The position numbers and the translations under genes were made by a program. A stretch of DNA of 64,000 bases, from contig NZ_CP089518.1 of assembly GCF_025917685.1 (NCBI RefSeq), positions 3,969,001-4,033,000 of the forward strand, written 5' to 3'. Source of the stretch: Bacillus cereus. Lineage in GTDB: Bacteria; Bacillota; Bacilli; Bacillales; Bacillaceae_G. Shown here piece by piece: positions 26,366-37,618 of the stretch; the first letter of the stretch is position 1; each line of letters starts with the position of its first letter. The notes under the pieces were generated by a model. It did no database searches and had not been told where the DNA came from. It saw only the letters and a program-made list of their open reading frames with translations.

Positions 26366-26398
26366 ACAAAAAACAGCTCTTGCGGAGCTTTTACAAAA
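26366..26398 (-). terminator. Second terminator after spoIVB
   Basis: On the minus strand AGCTC-CGCAA-GAGCT followed by GTTTTTT. Confidence 0.75.
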
Positions 26399-26419
26399 TT
26401 TCAACGAATTTTTCAATAG

Positions 26420-26455
26420 AAAAGCGAGCTAATATGCATTAGCTCGCTTTTTTCT
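26420..26455 (-). terminator. Terminator of spoIVB
   Basis: AAAAGCGAGCTAAT-ATGC-ATTAGCTCGCTTTT is a 14-bp perfect stem overlapping the spoIVB stop at 26439. Confidence 0.92.
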
Positions 26456-27731
26456 CTTGATCATAAATATTAATTCCAGCCTCATGTAACATCCATTCAA
26501 TATGAACACCGTATCCTGACGTTGGATCATTTACAAATACATGTGTAACAGCACCAATTACTTTCCCATTTTGTACAATCGGACTTCCACTCATCCCTTG
26601 TACAATACCACCCGTTTTTGCTAGTAAACGTTTGTCTGTCACTTTTATAACCATACCTTTTGTAGCTGGGAACTTTTGCGGTACCGTACTAACAACTTCA
26701 ATATCAAACGCCTCAACTTTATCTTGATCAATAACTGTTAATATTTTCGCTGGTCCTTCTTTTACTTGATGGGATAATGCGATAGGCATTGCTTTATCCA
26801 TTATGCCGTTTGTCATATTTGTATTTAATTTCCCGAAAATACCATACGGGCTATTTACTGTAATATTACCAATCACTTCACGATCCGGTGAAAATCTTGC
26901 TAATTTTTCTCCTGGATTCCCGTGACTCCCTCTTTCAATAGAGGTTACGGTCGAGCGCATAATTTGTCCATCTTCTACTTGAATTGGTTTTTTTGTATCA
27001 TTATCAGAAATGACATGACCAAGTGCCCCGTATTTCATGGAACCCGGATGAACAAATGTCATTGTTCCAATTCCAGCTGCCGAGTCACGAATATATAAAC
27101 CAATACGATAAGACGATTCCCCGCTGTCTTTTTGTGGTGTTAACTTAGTGCGAATGTATTTTCCATCTCTTAGCAAAACAAGATTAAGCGGTTCACCTGT
27201 TTCTCCACTATTATGAATAAATGGTGCTACATCACTCATTCTTTCAATTGTTTTCCCATTAATTGCAGTAATCATATCCCCAATCTGTACACCAGCTGTT
27301 TCACCAGGAGATACTTTACCCTTTTCAGTTTGAATTAAATGATGGCCTACAACAAGTACACCTTTTGTGTTCAATTTCACACCAATCGATTGTCCACCGG
27401 GGATAACTTTAAAATCTTTCAATACTTTTACATTTACTTTTTTCACTGGAAAACCAGCGAGTTGAAACACCATATCAGCTTCACCATTTTGGTGAGAATT
27501 CACCATAAGCTCTTGTTCATTTGAACTTACTGTAAATACATTACGATTTGTAGATGAAGCCTTAAAAACTGGTAATGATGCTATTTCTGATTGTTGTCCT
27601 TCAAAAACAACAAGTTGTTTCGGGGATGAAATAAACGTTCGAAGCGGTTTAAAACATCCAATAAAAACTAAAGAAACAAGGAGACAAAGACCTATTATTT
27701 TTCGAAATCTTTCTAATTTCAATTTGTTCAC
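26439..27731 (-). CDS. spoIVB: Sporulation signalling protease SpoIVB
   Basis: 430 residues with an N-terminal membrane/signal segment (residues ~12-27), a PDZ domain at about 110-200 ([21 protein letters not shown]...), and an S55 serine-protease domain. The catalytic Ser is in [13 protein letters not shown] near 380, and the conserved [12 protein letters not shown] holds the catalytic His near 235. SpoIVB, made in the forespore under SigG, is exported across the inner forespore membrane, cleaves SpoIVFA and so triggers pro-SigK processing. The start is GTG, with GGAG 8 nt upstream. Confidence 0.95.
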   Translation of the reverse strand: MNKLKLERFRKIIGLCLLVSLVFIGCFKPLRTFISSPKQLVVFEGQQSEIASLPVFKASSTNRNVFTVSSNEQELMVNSHQNGEADMVFQLAGFPVKKVNVKVLKDFKVIPGGQSIGVKLNTKGVLVVGHHLIQTEKGKVSPGETAGVQIGDMITAINGKTIERMSDVAPFIHNSGETGEPLNLVLLRDGKYIRTKLTPQKDSGESSYRIGLYIRDSAAGIGTMTFVHPGSMKYGALGHVISDNDTKKPIQVEDGQIMRSTVTSIERGSHGNPGEKLARFSPDREVIGNITVNSPYGIFGKLNTNMTNGIMDKAMPIALSHQVKEGPAKILTVIDQDKVEAFDIEVVSTVPQKFPATKGMVIKVTDKRLLAKTGGIVQGMSGSPIVQNGKVIGAVTHVFVNDPTSGYGVHIEWMLHEAGINIYDQEKKAS

Positions 27732-27832
27732 TCTCCTCGCTCCTACCCCACATTCAGCCTCTTGGCTTCACTTTTTAATCTCTCCTTGCAGTGCTTTATT
27801 TATAACCGGAAGAATTAAGAAATCATCATTTG

Positions 27833-27863
27833 AGAAAAAAAGCTATCCATTACTGGATAGCCT
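27833..27863 (-). terminator. Terminator of recN
   Basis: On the minus strand GGCTATCC-AGTAAT-GGATAGC then TTTTTTT; overlaps the recN stop. Confidence 0.9.
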
Positions 27864-29589
27864 CTGCTGTCTGTTTGAAATGATGTGCTTGCGTAAGTAA
27901 CTCTTTCGCATGTTCTGTCGTTAAATCTGTAATTTCTACACCAGAAATCATCCGAGCAATTTCTGTTACTTTTTCATCCGTACTTAGCACCGTAACAGAT
28001 GTAATCGTCCGATCATTCGCCACTTGTTTTCTAATAAATAAATGCGAGTCCGCCATTGAAGCTACCTGAGGTAAGTGCGTAATACAAAGTACTTGCGAGT
28101 TTACCGATACACGATAGATTTTTTCCGCAATAGCCTGTGCAACCCGACCACTCACACCTGTATCCACTTCATCAAAAATAACTGAAGCAACACCTTGATG
28201 CTTAGAAAAAATACTTTTTAAAGCCAAAATAATACGAGATAACTCTCCGCCAGAAGCAACCTTTGAAAGCGGCTTTAACGGTTCACCAGGGTTCGTTGAA
28301 ATATAAAACTCCACGTGATCATAGCCATCCGCCGTAAGTTTCACCGGTGTTCCTTCTACAAGAGGTTCTTCTGCATTTCCTTCCCTCTTCATTATTCTCA
28401 CTTCAAATTTCGTTTTTTCCATATATAATTCTTTTAATTCTTGATGAATAGCGTTTGTAAGATGGTCTGCCAGTTCATGACGCATATCACTTAACAACGT
28501 TGCTTCTTTTAAAATAACACTTTCTAATTCCTTTAGCTGCTTTCTCGTCGTTTCAATATGTACGTCTTTATTTTCAATTGTAAAAATTTCTTGTTCAATT
28601 TTATCAGCATACGCTAAAATCTCTTCTACAGTATTTCCATACTTTCTCTTTAACATACGGATTTCATTCAACCTTGTTTCAATTTCATCTAAACGTTTCG
28701 GATCATATTCCATCATATCTAACTTTTCTCTAAGCTGATATGCAACTTCTTCTAATAAGTAATAGCTATTTGCAATTGAATCATGGTTTTCTTGATACGC
28801 CTCATCTAAATGCGTAATACTCTCCATTTGGCTCATTGCATTCCTTACATGATCTAACCCTTGGCTGTCCCCACTCAACGAACGATACGCATCCCCTAAC
28901 GCTTTATAAATCTTTTCAAAATTGGATATTTTCAATCGTTCCTCAGTCAATTCATATTCTTCATCCATTTTTAAATCTGCCTTACGAATTTCTTCATGTT
29001 GGAATTGAATTAAATCTAGACGATGAGCCATTTGTTGTTCATTTTCACTTAAAGATTTCAACTGTTTTTTTAATTTTTCATAGTCTCCGTATACGTTCTG
29101 ATATATGTCTAATTGCTTAACAATACGATCTCCATCAAAATGATCTAGCATAAACATATGACGCTCTTCATTCATTAAATCTTGCGTTTCATGCTGTCCA
29201 TGTATATCAACAAGCGTTTTTCCAATCTCTTTTAATATACTAAGTGTAACAAGCTTCCCATTTACACGGCATACACTTTTTCCGTTCGCAGCGATATCAC
29301 GTTTCAAAATAATCATGCCGTCTTCTATTTCTATATCTAATTCTTCTGCCTTTGCAATACACGGATGCTTATCATCTTCTACATAAAATAAACCCTCTAT
29401 TTCAGCCTTTTCTGTTCCATATCGAACAAACTCCGCTGAACCACGGCCGCCAACAAGCAAACTAATCGCATCAATAATAATCGATTTTCCGGCTCCTGTT
29501 TCACCACTTAAAACGGTTAAACCTTTTTGAAAAGAAATATTTAATGCCTCAATAATAGCAAAGTTTCTGATCGATAATTCCGATAACAA
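27850..29589 (-). CDS. recN: DNA repair protein RecN
   Basis: 579 residues from TTG 29589, whose Shine-Dalgarno (GAGGTG) lies at 9 nt; the open frame to 29655 is longer but less plausible. SMC-like architecture: N-terminal Walker A SGETGAGKSIIIDA near residue 29-42, a long coiled-coil insertion with a hinge, and C-terminal Walker B SVIFDEVDTGVSG near 465 with the ABC signature KVASGGELSRIILALKS. It gathers broken DNA ends in double-strand-break repair. The argR gene is immediately upstream in the same direction. Confidence 0.95.
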   Translation of the reverse strand: MLSELSIRNFAIIEALNISFQKGLTVLSGETGAGKSIIIDAISLLVGGRGSAEFVRYGTEKAEIEGLFYVEDDKHPCIAKAEELDIEIEDGMIILKRDIAANGKSVCRVNGKLVTLSILKEIGKTLVDIHGQHETQDLMNEERHMFMLDHFDGDRIVKQLDIYQNVYGDYEKLKKQLKSLSENEQQMAHRLDLIQFQHEEIRKADLKMDEEYELTEERLKISNFEKIYKALGDAYRSLSGDSQGLDHVRNAMSQMESITHLDEAYQENHDSIANSYYLLEEVAYQLREKLDMMEYDPKRLDEIETRLNEIRMLKRKYGNTVEEILAYADKIEQEIFTIENKDVHIETTRKQLKELESVILKEATLLSDMRHELADHLTNAIHQELKELYMEKTKFEVRIMKREGNAEEPLVEGTPVKLTADGYDHVEFYISTNPGEPLKPLSKVASGGELSRIILALKSIFSKHQGVASVIFDEVDTGVSGRVAQAIAEKIYRVSVNSQVLCITHLPQVASMADSHLFIRKQVANDRTITSVTVLSTDEKVTEIARMISGVEITDLTTEHAKELLTQAHHFKQTAEAIQ

Positions 29590-29799
29590 TGCCCCATTCA
29601 CCTCGTTATAAACTAATCCCCTACTAAGGGCTTTTTTTAAGTACTCTTCATTCAAATAGTTATACTGTATGTTTATATGTATAAATTACTCATCTAACCC
29701 GCTCCATTGTACCAAACATTTGTTTTACGGGTCAATCCACCTATTTTCTAACTTTATTTAAAGAAAATATTATATTGCATTTAATAATTCATATTTTAA
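29590..29799. other. Intergenic region before recN, no gene seen
   Basis: AT-rich. It contains the recN leader and perhaps its promoter, but no clear hexamer pair was found. No gene recognised. Confidence 0.5.
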
Positions 29800-29807
29800 C
29801 CAATAAA

Positions 29808-29858
29808 AATATCTTGTTTACTTTCCACTTTACAGAGGAAAGTAAACAAGATTTTTTT
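29808..29858 (-). terminator. Terminator of argR
   Basis: A 16-bp perfect stem ATCTTGTTTACTTTCC / GGAAAGTAAACAAGAT, with T-run on the minus strand after it. Confidence 0.9.
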
Positions 29859-29859
29859 G

Positions 29860-30309
29860 TTACAGCATATTTAAGAAACGATCAGAGACAACACCTGTAT
29901 CTTCAGGTGTACGGCAAATAATTAAGCAAGTATCATCACCACAAATGGTTCCGATAATCTCATCCCACTCTAAATGATCAATAAGTGCCCCAAGTGAATG
30001 AGCGTTACCAGGCAATGTTTTTAGCACAAGCATATGTCCTGCCGTGTCTAATTTTACAAATGAATCCACTAGATTTCGTTTTAATTTTTGCAACGGGTTA
30101 AATCGTTGATCTGCTGGTAAGCTATATTTATAGCGTCCATCATGTAATGGCACCTTAACTAAGTGCAGTTCTTTAATATCGCGCGATACTGTTGCTTGCG
30201 TTACATTAAATCCCTCATTACGTAAAATATCAACTAGTTCATCTTGTGTTTCAATTTCTTTGTTCGCAATAATTTCCCTGATTTTAATATGGCGCTGACC
30301 TTTATTCAT
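29860..30309 (-). CDS. argR: Arginine repressor ArgR/AhrC
   Basis: 149 residues. N-terminal winged helix-turn-helix (residues 1-70; [20 protein letters not shown]) and a C-terminal arginine-binding oligomerisation domain ([31 protein letters not shown]). It represses arginine biosynthesis and activates catabolism as a hexamer when arginine is present. The ATG at 30309 has GAGGTG at 7 nt; the open frame to 30339 is rejected. It may act on the artPQR promoter in this window; this is inference. Confidence 0.95.
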   Translation of the reverse strand: MNKGQRHIKIREIIANKEIETQDELVDILRNEGFNVTQATVSRDIKELHLVKVPLHDGRYKYSLPADQRFNPLQKLKRNLVDSFVKLDTAGHMLVLKTLPGNAHSLGALIDHLEWDEIIGTICGDDTCLIICRTPEDTGVVSDRFLNML

Positions 30310-30429
30310 ACATTTGCACCTCACACTATCTCTTACCACAGTTTAAACATTGGTATACTTCACTTATTTATGTTAACGTATAATTCGTTTCTTGTACACA
30401 ATTGTTTTTACAATCATTATACAATTACA

Positions 30430-30468
30430 ACAAAAAGAGGAACAACATATGTTATTCCCCTTTCCCTT
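30430..30468 (-). terminator. Terminator of tlyA
   Basis: On the minus strand GGGGAATAACATATGTTGTTCCTC followed by TTTTTG, just after the tlyA stop. Confidence 0.75.
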
Positions 30469-31291
30469 TTTGTTTTAGAACGTCATGTGCTTCTGTAACA
30501 ACTTGCTCAATAGAAACCGGCGAATGGTTTTCGCCATTCTCACGCTCTCCATGCCATTTTAGATGGATTAAAAATTCAATATTACCATCCCCGCCCGTAA
30601 TTGGCGAGAATGTTAAACCTTCGACATCATAGCCTTCCTTCAGAGCAAAATCGACAATCATTTCCACGACAGCTTCATGTACTTTTCTATCACGAACAAT
30701 GCCTTTTTTCCCAACTTGTTCTCGTCCAGCTTCAAACTGCGGTTTAATTAATGCAGCTACGTCACCATTTAACATAAGCATTGTTTTTAAAACCGGCAAT
30801 ATTAGCTTTAATGATATAAATGAAACATCGATACTTGCAAACTGAGGTAAACCGCGCTCTAAGTCTGCCGGTGTCACGTAACGGAAGTTCGTTCGTTCCA
30901 TCACAACAACACGCTCATCTTGACGCAATTTCCACGCAAGTTGATTATAGCCTACATCTAATGCATAAGATAACTTCGCTCCATTTTGAAGCGCACAATC
31001 TGTAAAGCCACCAGTTGATGAACCAATATCTATCATAACTTTATCTTGTAAATCAAGTTGAAATGTCTCTAATGCCTTTTCAAGTTTATAACCACCACGG
31101 CTTACATATGGCATAACTTGCCCTTTCACCGTAATCTCTGTATCTTGTGAGATTTTCTCTCCTGGCTTATCGAGTCTCATTTCATTCGCATATACGAGCC
31201 CTGCCATAACAGCACGTTTAGCCTTCTCGCGCGTTTCTATAAGTCCTCGCTCTACTAATAGTACATCTACTCTTTCTTTTTTTACGCTCAT
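30452..31291 (-). CDS. tlyA: TlyA family rRNA 2'-O-methyltransferase
   Basis: 279 residues. N-terminal S4 RNA-binding domain (residues ~5-65; RVDVLLVERGLIETREKAKRAVM), then a FtsJ-like Rossmann methyltransferase with DIGSSTGGFTDCALQNGA near 85-102 and a KPQFEAGRE motif near 190. It probably methylates ribosomal RNA with S-adenosylmethionine. It was formerly called hemolysin A, but there is no sequence reason to expect a hemolysin. It follows dxs with 3 nt between them. Confidence 0.9.
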   Translation of the reverse strand: MSVKKERVDVLLVERGLIETREKAKRAVMAGLVYANEMRLDKPGEKISQDTEITVKGQVMPYVSRGGYKLEKALETFQLDLQDKVMIDIGSSTGGFTDCALQNGAKLSYALDVGYNQLAWKLRQDERVVVMERTNFRYVTPADLERGLPQFASIDVSFISLKLILPVLKTMLMLNGDVAALIKPQFEAGREQVGKKGIVRDRKVHEAVVEMIVDFALKEGYDVEGLTFSPITGGDGNIEFLIHLKWHGERENGENHSPVSIEQVVTEAHDVLKQKGKGE

Positions 31292-31294
31292 TTG

Positions 31295-33187
31295 TTACGC
31301 CCTTTTTTGTTTTGATGGAATCATTGTATGAATACGGTCTACAACAGCATCTGTCGTTAAACCAATTTCTTCTAATAATTTTGTTACACTACCATGCTCT
31401 ATGAAACGGTCTGGAATACCCATTCTTTCAATTAATGCACTGTGGTATCCATTTTCAGATGCAAATTCAACTACTCCTGTTCCAAAACCTCCGATTAAAC
31501 ACGCTTCTTCAATCGTTAAAATCGGTATATTTTTCCCTAAAAGCTCATGTAAATATGCTTCATCCATTGGTTTAATAAAGCGAGCATTCACTACTTTGAC
31601 TGAAACTCCAGCCTTTTCAAGACGCTCAGCTGCTTCCATTGCCATCGGGATTGTCGTACCAAACGTTAAAATTGCTGCTTGTGTGCCTTCTTTTAACGTT
31701 TCCCATGAACCAATTGGAATCGCCTTTAATTCTTCATCCATATGAACGCCAAGTCCATTACCGCGCGCATAACGCAAAGCAATCGGTCCATCTTCATATT
31801 GCATCGCCGTATAAACTAAATGTTGACCTTCATTTTCATCTTTCGGCATCATAAGCACCATATTCGGCAAGTGACGTAAAAACGCGATGTCAAATACCCC
31901 TTGATGCGTTTCACCGTCTGCTCCTACTAATCCAGAGCGATCTATTCCAATGAAAACATTTAAATTTTGACGACAAATATCATGAACAACTTGGTCATAT
32001 GCTCTTTGTAAAAATGTTGAATAAATTGCTAAGAATGGCTTCATCCCTTGTGTTGCCATACCAGCCGCCATTGTTGTAGCATGCTGTTCCGCAATACCTA
32101 CATCAATCATGCGATCCGGAAATTCTTTTTGGAATTTCTCAAGTTTCGATCCAACAGGCATTGCAGGCGTAATTGCAACGATACGTTCATCCGTTCTTGC
32201 TAGATTAAGTACAGTATCACTAACAACAGCACTCCATGCTGGTGCAACTTCCTTCGGTTTAACGAAGTCACCTGACTCGATTTTATACGGTCCTGTTCCA
32301 TGCCAAGTTCCAATAACGTCACTCTCAGCTGGTTTATAACCTTTTCCTTTTTTCGTAATTACATGAACAAGTACTGGGCCTTTTGTTTTCTTTGCATATT
32401 GCAACGTTTCGAATAACTTTTCATAATCATGCCCATCGACCGGACCTAAATATGTAAAGCCTAATTCTTCAAAAAAGACGCCTGATACTAGTAAATATTT
32501 TAGACTATCCTTTATTTTCTCTGCTGTCGCAGCAACTTTCCCGCCAACTGCTGGGATTTTCTTCAATATATACTCTAATTCATCTTTTACCCAATGGTAC
32601 TTCCCTGCGGTACGTAAACGACCAAGTACATTATGAAGCGCACCGACGTTTGGTGCAATTGACATTTCATTGTCATTCAAAATAACAATCATGTCCGTTT
32701 TTTCATGACCAATATGGTTTAATGCCTCTAAAGCCATTCCGCCTGTTAATGCACCATCGCCAATGATTGGTATAACGTATTCTTCCGTTTTCTTTAAATC
32801 ACGCGCTAGAGCCATTCCCATTGCAGCAGATAATGACGTCGAACTATGACCAGTTTCCCAAACATCATGCTCACTCTCGCAGCGTTTTGGGAAACCACAT
32901 AGACCTTGGTATTGCCTTAATGTGCCGAATTCTTTCGCACGCCCTGTTAAAATTTTATGTACATAGGATTGATGTCCTACATCCCATAAAAACTTATCTT
33001 TCGGACTATCAAATAATTTATGCAGAGCAATTGTGAGTTCTACTACACCTAAATTAGGTGCAATATGTCCACCTGTTTGAGAGAGCTCTTCAATTAAAAA
33101 TTTACGAATATCCTCACTCAATCCCTCTAGTTCGCTAATAGACATATCTTTCAAAAAACTAGGGTTTTGAATTTGCGTTAGATCCAC
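31295..33187 (-). CDS. dxs: 1-deoxy-D-xylulose-5-phosphate synthase
   Basis: 630 residues from GTG 33187 (the frame continues to 33196). TPP-binding [16 protein letters not shown] near 147, a central GPVDGHD near 258, and [16 protein letters not shown] near 368 with the catalytic Glu. It makes DXP from pyruvate and glyceraldehyde-3-phosphate, the first step of the MEP isoprenoid pathway. The Shine-Dalgarno is weak (AAAGTGAG), suggesting modest translation. The upstream ispA uses the same pathway. Confidence 0.95.
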   Translation of the reverse strand: MDLTQIQNPSFLKDMSISELEGLSEDIRKFLIEELSQTGGHIAPNLGVVELTIALHKLFDSPKDKFLWDVGHQSYVHKILTGRAKEFGTLRQYQGLCGFPKRCESEHDVWETGHSSTSLSAAMGMALARDLKKTEEYVIPIIGDGALTGGMALEALNHIGHEKTDMIVILNDNEMSIAPNVGALHNVLGRLRTAGKYHWVKDELEYILKKIPAVGGKVAATAEKIKDSLKYLLVSGVFFEELGFTYLGPVDGHDYEKLFETLQYAKKTKGPVLVHVITKKGKGYKPAESDVIGTWHGTGPYKIESGDFVKPKEVAPAWSAVVSDTVLNLARTDERIVAITPAMPVGSKLEKFQKEFPDRMIDVGIAEQHATTMAAGMATQGMKPFLAIYSTFLQRAYDQVVHDICRQNLNVFIGIDRSGLVGADGETHQGVFDIAFLRHLPNMVLMMPKDENEGQHLVYTAMQYEDGPIALRYARGNGLGVHMDEELKAIPIGSWETLKEGTQAAILTFGTTIPMAMEAAERLEKAGVSVKVVNARFIKPMDEAYLHELLGKNIPILTIEEACLIGGFGTGVVEFASENGYHSALIERMGIPDRFIEHGSVTKLLEEIGLTTDAVVDRIHTMIPSKQKRA

Positions 33188-33355
33188 ACGGATCACTCAC
33201 TTTCATTTCATAATCTGTCAACATGTCAAATATTATAAGAAATATTTACACAACACAAGAAATTCTCTTTCTATTCTTTTTATCTTGTCCTGCTTTCAGA
33301 AAACACTTCCATTTTTTTCACTTATCATATTATACATCATATTTCTTTACGCGAT
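33188..33355. other. Intergenic region before dxs, no gene seen
   Basis: About 170 bp, AT-rich. TATAAT at about 33232 on the minus strand is a possible -10, but no convincing -35 is at 16-18 bp. Confidence 0.5.
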
Positions 33356-33392
33356 GAAAAAAATAGCCGCTAACACGAAGTGATAACGGCAA
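33356..33392 (-). terminator. Terminator of the xse-ispA operon
   Basis: On the minus strand GCCGTTATCAC-TTC-GTGTTAGCGGC followed by TATTTTTTT. It lies about 100 bp after the ispA stop and separates ispA from dxs. Confidence 0.85.
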
Positions 33393-33495
33393 TGTAATCT
33401 ACATATATTTTTGCCAATAACAAGAAAAGAAAAACCTTTTCCTACATTTATATCATAAAATGATGAATGACTCAACAAATGAAAACGCTGTTATA

Positions 33496-34389
33496 TTAGT
33501 TATTACGTTTTGCGATCAAATCACAAATAGATAGTAAATATTCATCTTGTAATTGCAAGGAGCTAATAGAATCTTTTGCTTTTGCAATTTTTTCCTCTAA
33601 AATAGATTTTGCTCTATCTACAGTAAATAACGTCGTATATGTACTCTTTTCATTAGAAACATCACTACCAATCGGTTTTCCAATCTCTTCTTCGATGCCT
33701 TCTACATCCAAAATATCATCTCTAATTTGGAAAGCTAGACCGATATATTTCGCAAATGCAAGTAACTTCTCTTCCTGCTCTTCTGTAGCATCAGAAAGTA
33801 TCGCTCCTGCAAGTACAGCAAACTCAAGCAGTTTACCTGTTTTATGCTTATGGATGTACTCTAATTCATTAATTGTAAGTCGTTTTCCTTCAGCTTCCAT
33901 ATCTGCCACTTGTCCAGCAACCATTCCTTCAGGTCCTGCTGCTTTCGCAAGCTCAAGTACAAGTCTTACTTTCTTTTCAGCAGAGATTTCTTTATGCTCA
34001 TATGCCATAATGACTTGAAAAGCATATGTTAACAAACCATCTCCTGCTAAAACTGCCATTGCTTCACCAAATACTTTATGATTTGTAGGCTTTCCTCGTC
34101 TTAGATCATCATCATCCATACAAGGTAAATCATCATGAATTAACGAATATGTATGAATCATTTCAAGGGCACAAGCTGCACCCACTCCAAGATTTTTTTC
34201 TTTCCCAAACGCTTGTAACGTTGCAAATAAAAGTAACGGGCGGAGACGTTTCCCACCCGCTTCCAAAGAATATGCCATCGCTTCACGAAGCACATTTGGA
34301 CATTGTAATTCATTTGCATAGCTTACAAGCTTTTCTTCTACGAAAGTTTTACTCTCTTTCAAAAAAGCATCAAAAGCTATATGTGTCAC
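33496..34389 (-). CDS. ispA: Farnesyl diphosphate synthase (geranyltranstransferase)
   Basis: 297 residues. First Asp-rich motif DDLPCMDDDDLRRGKPTNH near residues 83-101 and second DDILDVEG near 222. It condenses DMAPP and IPP to farnesyl diphosphate in the cytoplasm, feeding menaquinone, undecaprenyl and heme A pathways. It starts at the end of xseB (overlap of the last base), so it is cotranscribed with xseA and xseB. Confidence 0.95.
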   Translation of the reverse strand: MTHIAFDAFLKESKTFVEEKLVSYANELQCPNVLREAMAYSLEAGGKRLRPLLLFATLQAFGKEKNLGVGAACALEMIHTYSLIHDDLPCMDDDDLRRGKPTNHKVFGEAMAVLAGDGLLTYAFQVIMAYEHKEISAEKKVRLVLELAKAAGPEGMVAGQVADMEAEGKRLTINELEYIHKHKTGKLLEFAVLAGAILSDATEEQEEKLLAFAKYIGLAFQIRDDILDVEGIEEEIGKPIGSDVSNEKSTYTTLFTVDRAKSILEEKIAKAKDSISSLQLQDEYLLSICDLIAKRNN

Positions 34390-34619
34390 TATGCTTCATC
34401 TCCTAAAGCAGTAAACGGTTTAAGCTCTCCATCTTCCCCAAGGATAACTGCCATTTGTTCTTGTACATCTTTCAATTTCTCATCACAAAGCTTAGATAAT
34501 TCCATGCCTTCTTTAAAATAAGAAATCGCTTCCTCTAAAGGTACATCACCTTGTTCAAGCTTAGAAACGAGGTGCTCAAGCTGCGAAATCGCTTCTTCAA
34601 AGCTTAACTTATTTTCCAT
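34389..34619 (-). CDS. xseB: Exodeoxyribonuclease VII small subunit
   Basis: 76 residues, standard size. [35 protein letters not shown] is characteristic of XseB. It pairs with XseA in the single-strand-specific nuclease that degrades ssDNA from both ends. Overlaps xseA by 11 nt. Confidence 0.95.
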   Translation of the reverse strand: MENKLSFEEAISQLEHLVSKLEQGDVPLEEAISYFKEGMELSKLCDEKLKDVQEQMAVILGEDGELKPFTALGDEA

Positions 34620-35967
34620 TATTCAATTCACGCTCCTCTATGCTTGATACGCTACAATCTAGTATTCCATCTTGTAATTGAACTGAAACAGCATCTCCAA
34701 GGCTAACATCTTTCACGCTTTTTAATACTTGTTTCTCTTCATCGTATACAAGCCCATACCCTCTCATCATTACTTTAAGCGGGCTTAATACCTCAAGCTT
34801 TTGAGCCGCTCTCACAAATACGAACTCCTTCGTTTGAAGTAATGTTTGCATTTCACGTTGCAACTGCTTTTGCAACGTTTCAATTGCCGTTTTCGTTTGT
34901 ATAATTTTTTGAGATGGGTGGTGCTTTTCTAAATAAAATGAAAGTTGCTTTAATTGATTTACTTTTTTATCTATATAACGCTCTTTCGCTAAAACAAGTT
35001 GTTCAAGAGCCCTGTCTAACTGCTCTTCTTTTTGTTCATACACTTGCCTTGGATAACGGAACGCATAAGATTTTTGTAACACTTGCAGTTTTTCTTCTTT
35101 TTTATGTACTCTCTCTCTCATTGCTCTTTGCAATCTCAGAGTTCTTTGTAATACCTTTTCTTGTAACTCTATAATATTAGGTACCGCCAGCTCAGCTGCT
35201 GCAGTCGGTGTTGGTGCACGTAAATCCGCGACAAAATCTGCGATTGTAAAATCTGTTTCATGGCCTACAGCCGAAATAATCGGAATCTCACTTGTAAAAA
35301 TTGCTCTTGCAACTACTTCCTCATTAAAGGCCCATAATTCTTCAATAGAGCCTCCACCACGTCCAACAATTAAAACGTCAATATCTCCCATTTCATTCGC
35401 TGTACGAATCGCTTGTACAATCGAGGGAGCTGCTGACTCCCCTTGTACAAGTACTGGAAACACAATAACATTCCCAATTGGGTAACGACGTTTAATCGTT
35501 GTAATAATATCACGAATTGCTGCTCCTGTTGGCGACGTGATTACACCTATTGTTTTAGCATACGGAGGAATTATTTTTTTATAAACTTGAGAAAACAACC
35601 CCTCTTCCTCTAAACGAACTTTTAACTGCTCATAAGCTAAATGCAAGTTTCCAATTCCATCAGGCTGCATGTCTTGAATATAAATTTGATAAGAACCACT
35701 CGCCTCGTAAACAGAAATCTTTCCTTTTACAAGTACTTTCATTCCATTTTCCGGTCTGAATTTAATGTTACGATTATGACCCGCAAACATAACCGCTGCA
35801 ATTCTTGCATTTTCATCTTTCAATGTAAAATACATATGACCACGACTATGATATTTAAAGTTGGAAATTTCTCCTTTTAACCAAACAGACTGCAAATGCG
35901 GATCATACTCTATTTTTGTTTTAATATAGCGTGTTAATGCTGTAACGGTTAAATATTGTTTCTCCAT
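34609..35967 (-). CDS. xseA: Exodeoxyribonuclease VII large subunit
   Basis: 452 residues. N-terminal OB-fold (1-100; [23 protein letters not shown]), then a catalytic core ([17 protein letters not shown] near 140; [17 protein letters not shown] near 200) and a long coiled-coil C-terminal half. It is the catalytic subunit of exonuclease VII, acting on ssDNA in repair and recombination. First in xseA-xseB-ispA; separated from folD by 26 nt. Confidence 0.95.
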   Translation of the reverse strand: MEKQYLTVTALTRYIKTKIEYDPHLQSVWLKGEISNFKYHSRGHMYFTLKDENARIAAVMFAGHNRNIKFRPENGMKVLVKGKISVYEASGSYQIYIQDMQPDGIGNLHLAYEQLKVRLEEEGLFSQVYKKIIPPYAKTIGVITSPTGAAIRDIITTIKRRYPIGNVIVFPVLVQGESAAPSIVQAIRTANEMGDIDVLIVGRGGGSIEELWAFNEEVVARAIFTSEIPIISAVGHETDFTIADFVADLRAPTPTAAAELAVPNIIELQEKVLQRTLRLQRAMRERVHKKEEKLQVLQKSYAFRYPRQVYEQKEEQLDRALEQLVLAKERYIDKKVNQLKQLSFYLEKHHPSQKIIQTKTAIETLQKQLQREMQTLLQTKEFVFVRAAQKLEVLSPLKVMMRGYGLVYDEEKQVLKSVKDVSLGDAVSVQLQDGILDCSVSSIEERELNNGK

Positions 35968-35993
35968 TGCTCTCTCCTCATAGCCGATTCAAC

Positions 35994-36854
35994 TTATTTA
36001 CAAACAACACCTGCACGCTTTGCGGACTCAACAGTGTTGTGAAGAAGCATTGTAATAGTCATTGGACCGACTCCTTTTGGTACAGGTGTAATGTATCCTG
36101 CAACGTCTAATACATTGTCAAAATCAACATCACCACAAAGTTTGCCTGTTTCTAAACGGTTAACACCAACATCAATTACAACTGCACCTTCTTTAATATA
36201 ATCAGCTGTTACCATTTTCGCTCTTCCAACAGCTACGATTAAAATATCAGCTAACTTCGATAATTCTTTTATATTTTGCGTCTTTGAATGACAATATGTG
36301 ACAGTTGCATTTTCATTTAAAAACAGTTGTCCCACCGGTTTACCAACAATATTACTTCTTCCGATTACAACAACATGTTTTCCAGAAATATCAAGATTTG
36401 TTTCTTTTACTAATTCCACAATACCGTGCGGTGTACATGGAAGGAATGTATCTTGTCCCGTCATCATACGTCCAACGCTGATTGGGTGAAATCCATCTAC
36501 ATCCTTTTCAGGTGAAATTCTTTCAATGATAGCTTTTTCTTCAATATGTTTTGGTAAAGGTAATTGTACTAATATGCCATTAATACGGTCGTCTCCATTT
36601 AAGCGATCGATTTCAGCAAGCAAACGCTCCTCAGTAATCGTTTCAGGAAGTTCAATTAGCTCTGAATAAATTCCTACTTGCTCACAGCCCTTTTCTTTTC
36701 CTTTTACATAAGAACGCGATGCTGGGTCTTCTCCAACTAAAATAACTGCTAATCCTGGTACAATCCCTTGCTCTTTTAACTTCACAACTTCTTCTTTCAA
36801 TTGTGCTCGTTTTTTCTCCGCAACTTCATTTCCTTTGATGATTACTGCTACCAT
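35994..36854 (-). CDS. folD: Methylenetetrahydrofolate dehydrogenase/cyclohydrolase
   Basis: 286 residues. Catalytic region [14 protein letters not shown] near residues 50-63 with the active-site Lys, [13 protein letters not shown] near 95-107, NADP-binding [16 protein letters not shown] near 165, and a terminal [18 protein letters not shown]. It converts 5,10-methylene-THF to 10-formyl-THF for purine and fMet-tRNA synthesis. 23 nt from nusB. Confidence 0.95.
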   Translation of the reverse strand: MVAVIIKGNEVAEKKRAQLKEEVVKLKEQGIVPGLAVILVGEDPASRSYVKGKEKGCEQVGIYSELIELPETITEERLLAEIDRLNGDDRINGILVQLPLPKHIEEKAIIERISPEKDVDGFHPISVGRMMTGQDTFLPCTPHGIVELVKETNLDISGKHVVVIGRSNIVGKPVGQLFLNENATVTYCHSKTQNIKELSKLADILIVAVGRAKMVTADYIKEGAVVIDVGVNRLETGKLCGDVDFDNVLDVAGYITPVPKGVGPMTITMLLHNTVESAKRAGVVCK

Positions 36855-36877
36855 TTTAAGATTCCCCCTTAAAGAAA

Positions 36878-37270
36878 TTACAGTGTATCTTTTATATTAG
36901 ATAAAACGCCGTTAATAAAACGACGAGATTCCTCATCCCCAAATGTTTTTGCAATTTCAATCGCTTCGTTAATTGTTACATTGTGTGGAATTTCTTCCAT
37001 GTATTTCATTTCATACACAGCTACACGTAAAATACTGCGATCAACAATACTAATACGCTCAAGCTTCCACTTCTTTAAATTTTGACGAATTGCTGCGTCA
37101 ATCTCTTCTTTGTTGTCTACAAATCCTACAACAAGTGATTCTAGAAACTCATTTGTTTCTTCACCTTCATCTAGCGTATTTTCCACCGCTACTTTCGGTT
37201 CTAATTCACCTGTAATATCCATTTGGTATAATGCTTGCATAGCTCTTTCTCTAGCCGTCCTACGTTTCAT
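36878..37270 (-). CDS. nusB: Transcription antitermination factor NusB
   Basis: 130 residues, all helical. [20 protein letters not shown] at the start and a C-terminal [19 protein letters not shown] motif are diagnostic. With NusE it binds BoxA RNA in rrn antitermination and supports transcription processivity. Confidence 0.94.
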   Translation of the reverse strand: MKRRTARERAMQALYQMDITGELEPKVAVENTLDEGEETNEFLESLVVGFVDNKEEIDAAIRQNLKKWKLERISIVDRSILRVAVYEMKYMEEIPHNVTINEAIEIAKTFGDEESRRFINGVLSNIKDTL

Positions 37271-37580
37271 TGTAACTCTCCTTTATACTTCAAGTCTTTC
37301 CTTATGCTTTGTTATATTATTATAATTTATAAGCCGTCAATTCACTTACTCTTGTAGTTTTCATTGATTTTCCAACCTTATAATACAATGATAATAACAC
37401 AATTTATCGTTTCACACACGGGGTACAAGGCTGAAAAATAATAAAAAGATTAACTTCAAGTTCCATATCTTATCACAATGTACGTTTTTTGGAAAAATGA
37501 AACATTCTCTTTTATGTTTCTTATTTTTTGAAATAGTATAATAATTTAGAGGTTTTTAATTTGTGAAGAAATGAAACGAT
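37271..37580. other. Intergenic region before nusB, no gene seen
   Basis: About 310 bp, very AT-rich. It should hold the promoter for nusB-folD-xse. No complete hexamer pair or coding signal was found. Confidence 0.45.
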
Positions 37581-37616
37581 AAAAAAGGCACCTATGTTAC
37601 TAGGCACCTTTTTCAC
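37581..37616 (-). terminator. Terminator of accBC-yqhY
   Basis: AAGGCACCTA / TAGGCACCTT (10 bp, including the reverse strand's G-U pairs) with T-runs, just beyond the yqhY stop. Confidence 0.85.
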
Positions 37617-37618
37617 TC

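Noticed and set aside
30452..31291. TlyA as a hemolysin
   Set aside because: The S4 plus FtsJ-like layout shows an RNA methyltransferase; the hemolysin name is historical.
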